Positions 62,188 to 64,000 of a stretch of 64,000 nt of DNA are shown here, piece after piece (the first letter of the stretch is position 1; every line of letters begins with the position of its first letter). This stretch comes from Lachnospiraceae bacterium (GTDB taxonomy: Bacteria > Bacillota > Clostridia > Lachnospirales > Lachnospiraceae), in assembly GCA_015057435.1 (NCBI GenBank), contig SVEJ01000002.1, forward strand, positions 1 through 64,000. Reading direction: 5' to 3'. The notes under the pieces were generated by a model. That model saw only the letters and a program-made list of their open reading frames with translations, did no database searches and was not told where the DNA came from. A program made the translations under genes and the position numbers.

Positions 62188-62315
62188 AATTTACCTCCTG
62201 GTTTTACCTCCAATAGCTTCCAATTCCGAACAACGACTCTGCAACACGCGTCATGGCTACAAATCCGCACCAATTCGGTAATCCACTATTGTGTATTATT
62301 TTTTTACCGTTTGGT

Positions 62316-62344
62316 ATTATAACACAGGAATTCTAATATAACAA
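62316..62344 (-). promoter_or_regulatory. Promoter of rpsB
   Basis: On the minus strand TTGTTA (62339-62344), a 17-bp spacer and an extended TG-T-TATAAT (62316-62321). The transcript would have a leader of about 120 nt. Confidence 0.8.
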
Positions 62345-62354
62345 GAACTTTTTT

Positions 62355-62392
62355 ACAAAAAAAGGATAAATCTACGCTTAGATTCATCCTTT
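62355..62392 (-). terminator. Terminator of the swrB-position operon
   Basis: A 14-bp stem with one mismatch (62361-62374 with 62379-62392) is followed on the minus strand by a run of seven T including stem bases. It separates the upstream genes from rpsB. Confidence 0.85.
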
Positions 62393-62405
62393 GTTTAACT
62401 TAAGA

Positions 62406-63059
62406 TTATTGAGGATCGGAAATCGCAATCGCAATCTCCTCATACGACATTCCGATTGTCAACGAATGTGTTCCAACACTTATACGGTTTGCATAACCAT
62501 TCTTAATAAGATAATCATCAAACTCCTCAGCATTTTTTATTAATCCGGCCTCTTCTAACATCTGACATACAGGATAAGAAGACATACCACCTCTGATGGT
62601 AATCTGAATCGTCTTCTTTTCTTGTTTGTTATTCTGCGTTGTCGTTTCAGTCGTAACTTCTTGTGTTGTGCTTTTTGCAGTTGTTGTTTCTGTTGTGGAT
62701 TTTTCAGTTACCTGTTTCTCAGTTGTTTTTTTCTCTGTTGTTTTTTTCTCAGTTGTCTTCTTTTCTGTGTTGTCATCTTTTGATTTTTTTTCTGTTGTTT
62801 TTTTATCTTCTTTTTGGGATTCTTCTTTTGTTATATCTTGAATAGTTGATTTATCTTTTTCGTGCTCCGTTGTAGAATCTTTTTTTAATGCATCTTGAAC
62901 AGATTCTTGTTTTTCAACCATTCCTAATTCTTTTGCCCTTTCAATCACTTCTTTATCTGATATCGTATTCAAATCAGTGGATTGAAATGCTGTTATACTA
63001 ATAATTGAGGCAAAAATAATACCGATTCCTAAACCTCTTAAAAAGTATTTGAACTTCAT
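62406..63059 (-). CDS. Membrane-anchored protein with Lys/Thr linker and MltG-like LysM subdomain
   Basis: The 217-residue protein has an N-terminal membrane helix (about 8-25), a K/T/E low-complexity linker (about 58-146, repeated TTEKK) and a C-terminal domain (about 147-217). That domain resembles the LysM-like N-terminal part of MltG/YceG: ITIRGGMSSYPVCQMLEEAGLI and VGTHSLTIGMSYEEIA. The lytic transglycosylase domain itself is absent. It may bind peptidoglycan or act with another protein. AAGGAGA precedes the ATG; it follows the next gene by 2 bp. Confidence 0.65.
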   Translation of the reverse strand: MKFKYFLRGLGIGIIFASIISITAFQSTDLNTISDKEVIERAKELGMVEKQESVQDALKKDSTTEHEKDKSTIQDITKEESQKEDKKTTEKKSKDDNTEKKTTEKKTTEKKTTEKQVTEKSTTETTTAKSTTQEVTTETTTQNNKQEKKTIQITIRGGMSSYPVCQMLEEAGLIKNAEEFDDYLIKNGYANRISVGTHSLTIGMSYEEIAIAISDPQ

Positions 63060-63061
63060 TT

Positions 63062-63928
63062 CTATTCTCCTTGATATAAATCAATGACTAACTTTACTTC
63101 TCCGACTCCTAATCCAAGCTGTTTTGCAATTTCCAAAATACTGTTTCCGTTACGGTGCATTTGTAAAATGATATCATTGGAATTTCCGTTTTCTTTAAAT
63201 TCTTCTTCAAATTCTTTATCAAAATCAAGCTCAGTATCATCTAATTGTGAAAAAACATCATCCACGGAATCTAAATTTACCTCTATGGTTTCTTCTTCTA
63301 ATGCTTCAGTTTCCAACGGCTTTTCTTCAATTACAGTGGATTCATCTATAGTTTCTGTTTGCTCTATGTCAACTTGTACATTTTCGATATTAGATGCCTG
63401 TACTGTCTCCTGTGCCGTCTCTTGCAATGCTTGTTCCATTCTGGAATACTCCAGATTCATCTGATCAGATGGCATATATGTATATGGACGTTCAACCTCT
63501 AACTTTCTTGCTTGCTCTAATGCATCTTTTGCCTCTTTGTTTGCATCATTAACAATCCGAACCGTTTTCATAATGTCTTTTTGTTTGTCATCTAACATAC
63601 TATATAAAAACATCACTTCTTTATGATTCTTCTCAATCTGCTCACATACAGCAACCGCATAATCTCCCAAAGCCATCGTTTTTTCATTAGCCATATTTGC
63701 TAATGATTCATTCGTTTCATATAATATATCTTTCGCCTGATTCGCAATCACATCCTCGATTTTACGACGTATAATACGCAGTTCCCTTTCCGAAAAAGCA
63801 TAATCGTCATCAATCGACATCAAATTGTGCAGATTCTCTTCCTTTGAAGAAATCTTTTCCGTAACGAAAAAACTCGTAATACAGATTATGATTCCAATTA
63901 TAATCATTATTATTATTGTTATTGTCAT
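63062..63928 (-). CDS. DUF6115-like membrane protein in the swrB position
   Basis: The 288-residue protein has an N-terminal membrane helix (about 3-23), a helical coiled-coil region (about 40-150), an acidic linker (about 170-245) and a C-terminal helix-turn-helix-like segment (ILQMHRNGNSILEIAKQLGLGVGEVKLVIDLYQ). That segment is typical of DUF6115 and SwrB-like proteins. In B. subtilis swrB precedes rpsB, as here. A link with motility is therefore possible but not shown. AGGAG precedes the ATG. Confidence 0.65.
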   Translation of the reverse strand: MTITIIIMIIIGIIICITSFFVTEKISSKEENLHNLMSIDDDYAFSERELRIIRRKIEDVIANQAKDILYETNESLANMANEKTMALGDYAVAVCEQIEKNHKEVMFLYSMLDDKQKDIMKTVRIVNDANKEAKDALEQARKLEVERPYTYMPSDQMNLEYSRMEQALQETAQETVQASNIENVQVDIEQTETIDESTVIEEKPLETEALEEETIEVNLDSVDDVFSQLDDTELDFDKEFEEEFKENGNSNDIILQMHRNGNSILEIAKQLGLGVGEVKLVIDLYQGE

Positions 63929-63942
63929 GATAAACTCCTATC

Positions 63943-64000
63943 TTATATCTGAATGTTCACTCTTGGTTGTTTTTCATTGTTATAACCAACAAATGCCATA
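63943..64000 (-). CDS. 3' end of an upstream gene (partial)
   Basis: An open frame enters from the right edge and ends in TAA at 63943-63945; the last residues are MAFVGYNNEKQPRVNIQI. It lies 14 bp upstream of the next start, so it is probably the same operon. Too short to identify. Confidence 0.5.
   Translation of the reverse strand, partial: MAFVGYNNEKQPRVNIQI

Noticed and set aside
62626-62845. Overlapping plus-strand frames rich in V, F and S
   Set aside because: Antisense shadows of the Lys/Thr linker-coding region.

Overview
The window comes from a low-GC, spore-forming Firmicute, most likely a Lachnospiraceae or close clostridial relative. The signs are PolC-type DNA polymerase III, RecU, ScpA/ScpB, SpoIVA, the short HisG plus HisZ pair, a tyrosyl T-box leader, DXP-pathway isoprenoid genes, and several secreted lysine-rich fibronectin-III-like proteins. 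Almost all chromosomal genes lie on the minus strand with strong ribosome sites (GGAGG type). The species cannot be named from sequence alone.

Layout. 1-7.2 kb: a secreted FN3 protein, the hisZ-hisG-hisD operon and a large beta-helix/leucine-rich surface protein. 7.2-15.2 kb: trpS, a RelBE-like toxin-antitoxin pair, recU, a pseudouridine synthase, an EamA transporter, a short-chain dehydrogenase, an RsmF-like rRNA methylase and a small alarmone synthetase. 15.4-25.8 kb: a run of nucleoside-salvage genes (Fic, deoB, pdp, purine nucleoside phosphorylase, an amidohydrolase) interleaved with cell-wall enzymes (DacF-like carboxypeptidase, L,D-transpeptidase with a 7 x 14-residue repeat, M23 peptidase). 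26-31.4 kb: DAHP synthase, a lipoprotein carboxypeptidase, scpB-scpA and spoIVA. 31.5-36.4 kb: a divergent pair of an OFA-family carrier and a formate channel, a SpoIID-like/peptidoglycan-binding protein and a membrane protein. 36.5-38.05 kb: tyrS with its promoter and T-box leader.

38,106-45,075 is the most interesting part: an apparently complete 6.9-kb filamentous-phage (inovirus) prophage of a Gram-positive host, integrated in the 3' end of a tRNA-Glu(CTC) gene. It is bounded by a 26-bp direct repeat. In order it carries integrase arm-type repeats, a hairpin cluster, a 28-codon membrane peptide, an HUH rolling-circle Rep, a minus-strand repressor/membrane-protein operon, a divergent promoter pair in which each promoter contains a palindromic operator, a second hairpin cluster, a small probable ssDNA-binding protein, a 60-residue major coat protein followed by a strong terminator, a pIII-like adhesin, three small membrane proteins, a Zot/pI-type assembly ATPase and a tyrosine integrase. 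There is no secretin, as expected for a host without an outer membrane. The prophage also brings its own terminator for the tRNA gene it interrupts.

45.2-64 kb: the conserved Firmicute block (read on the minus strand) with a swrB-position gene, rpsB, tsf, pyrH, frr, uppS, cdsA, dxr, rseP, ispG and polC. A Na/Pi-cotransporter-PhoU protein, a small membrane protein and an unusually long acidic bactofilin lie between tsf and pyrH. All functional assignments rest on motifs and family knowledge; no database search was possible.
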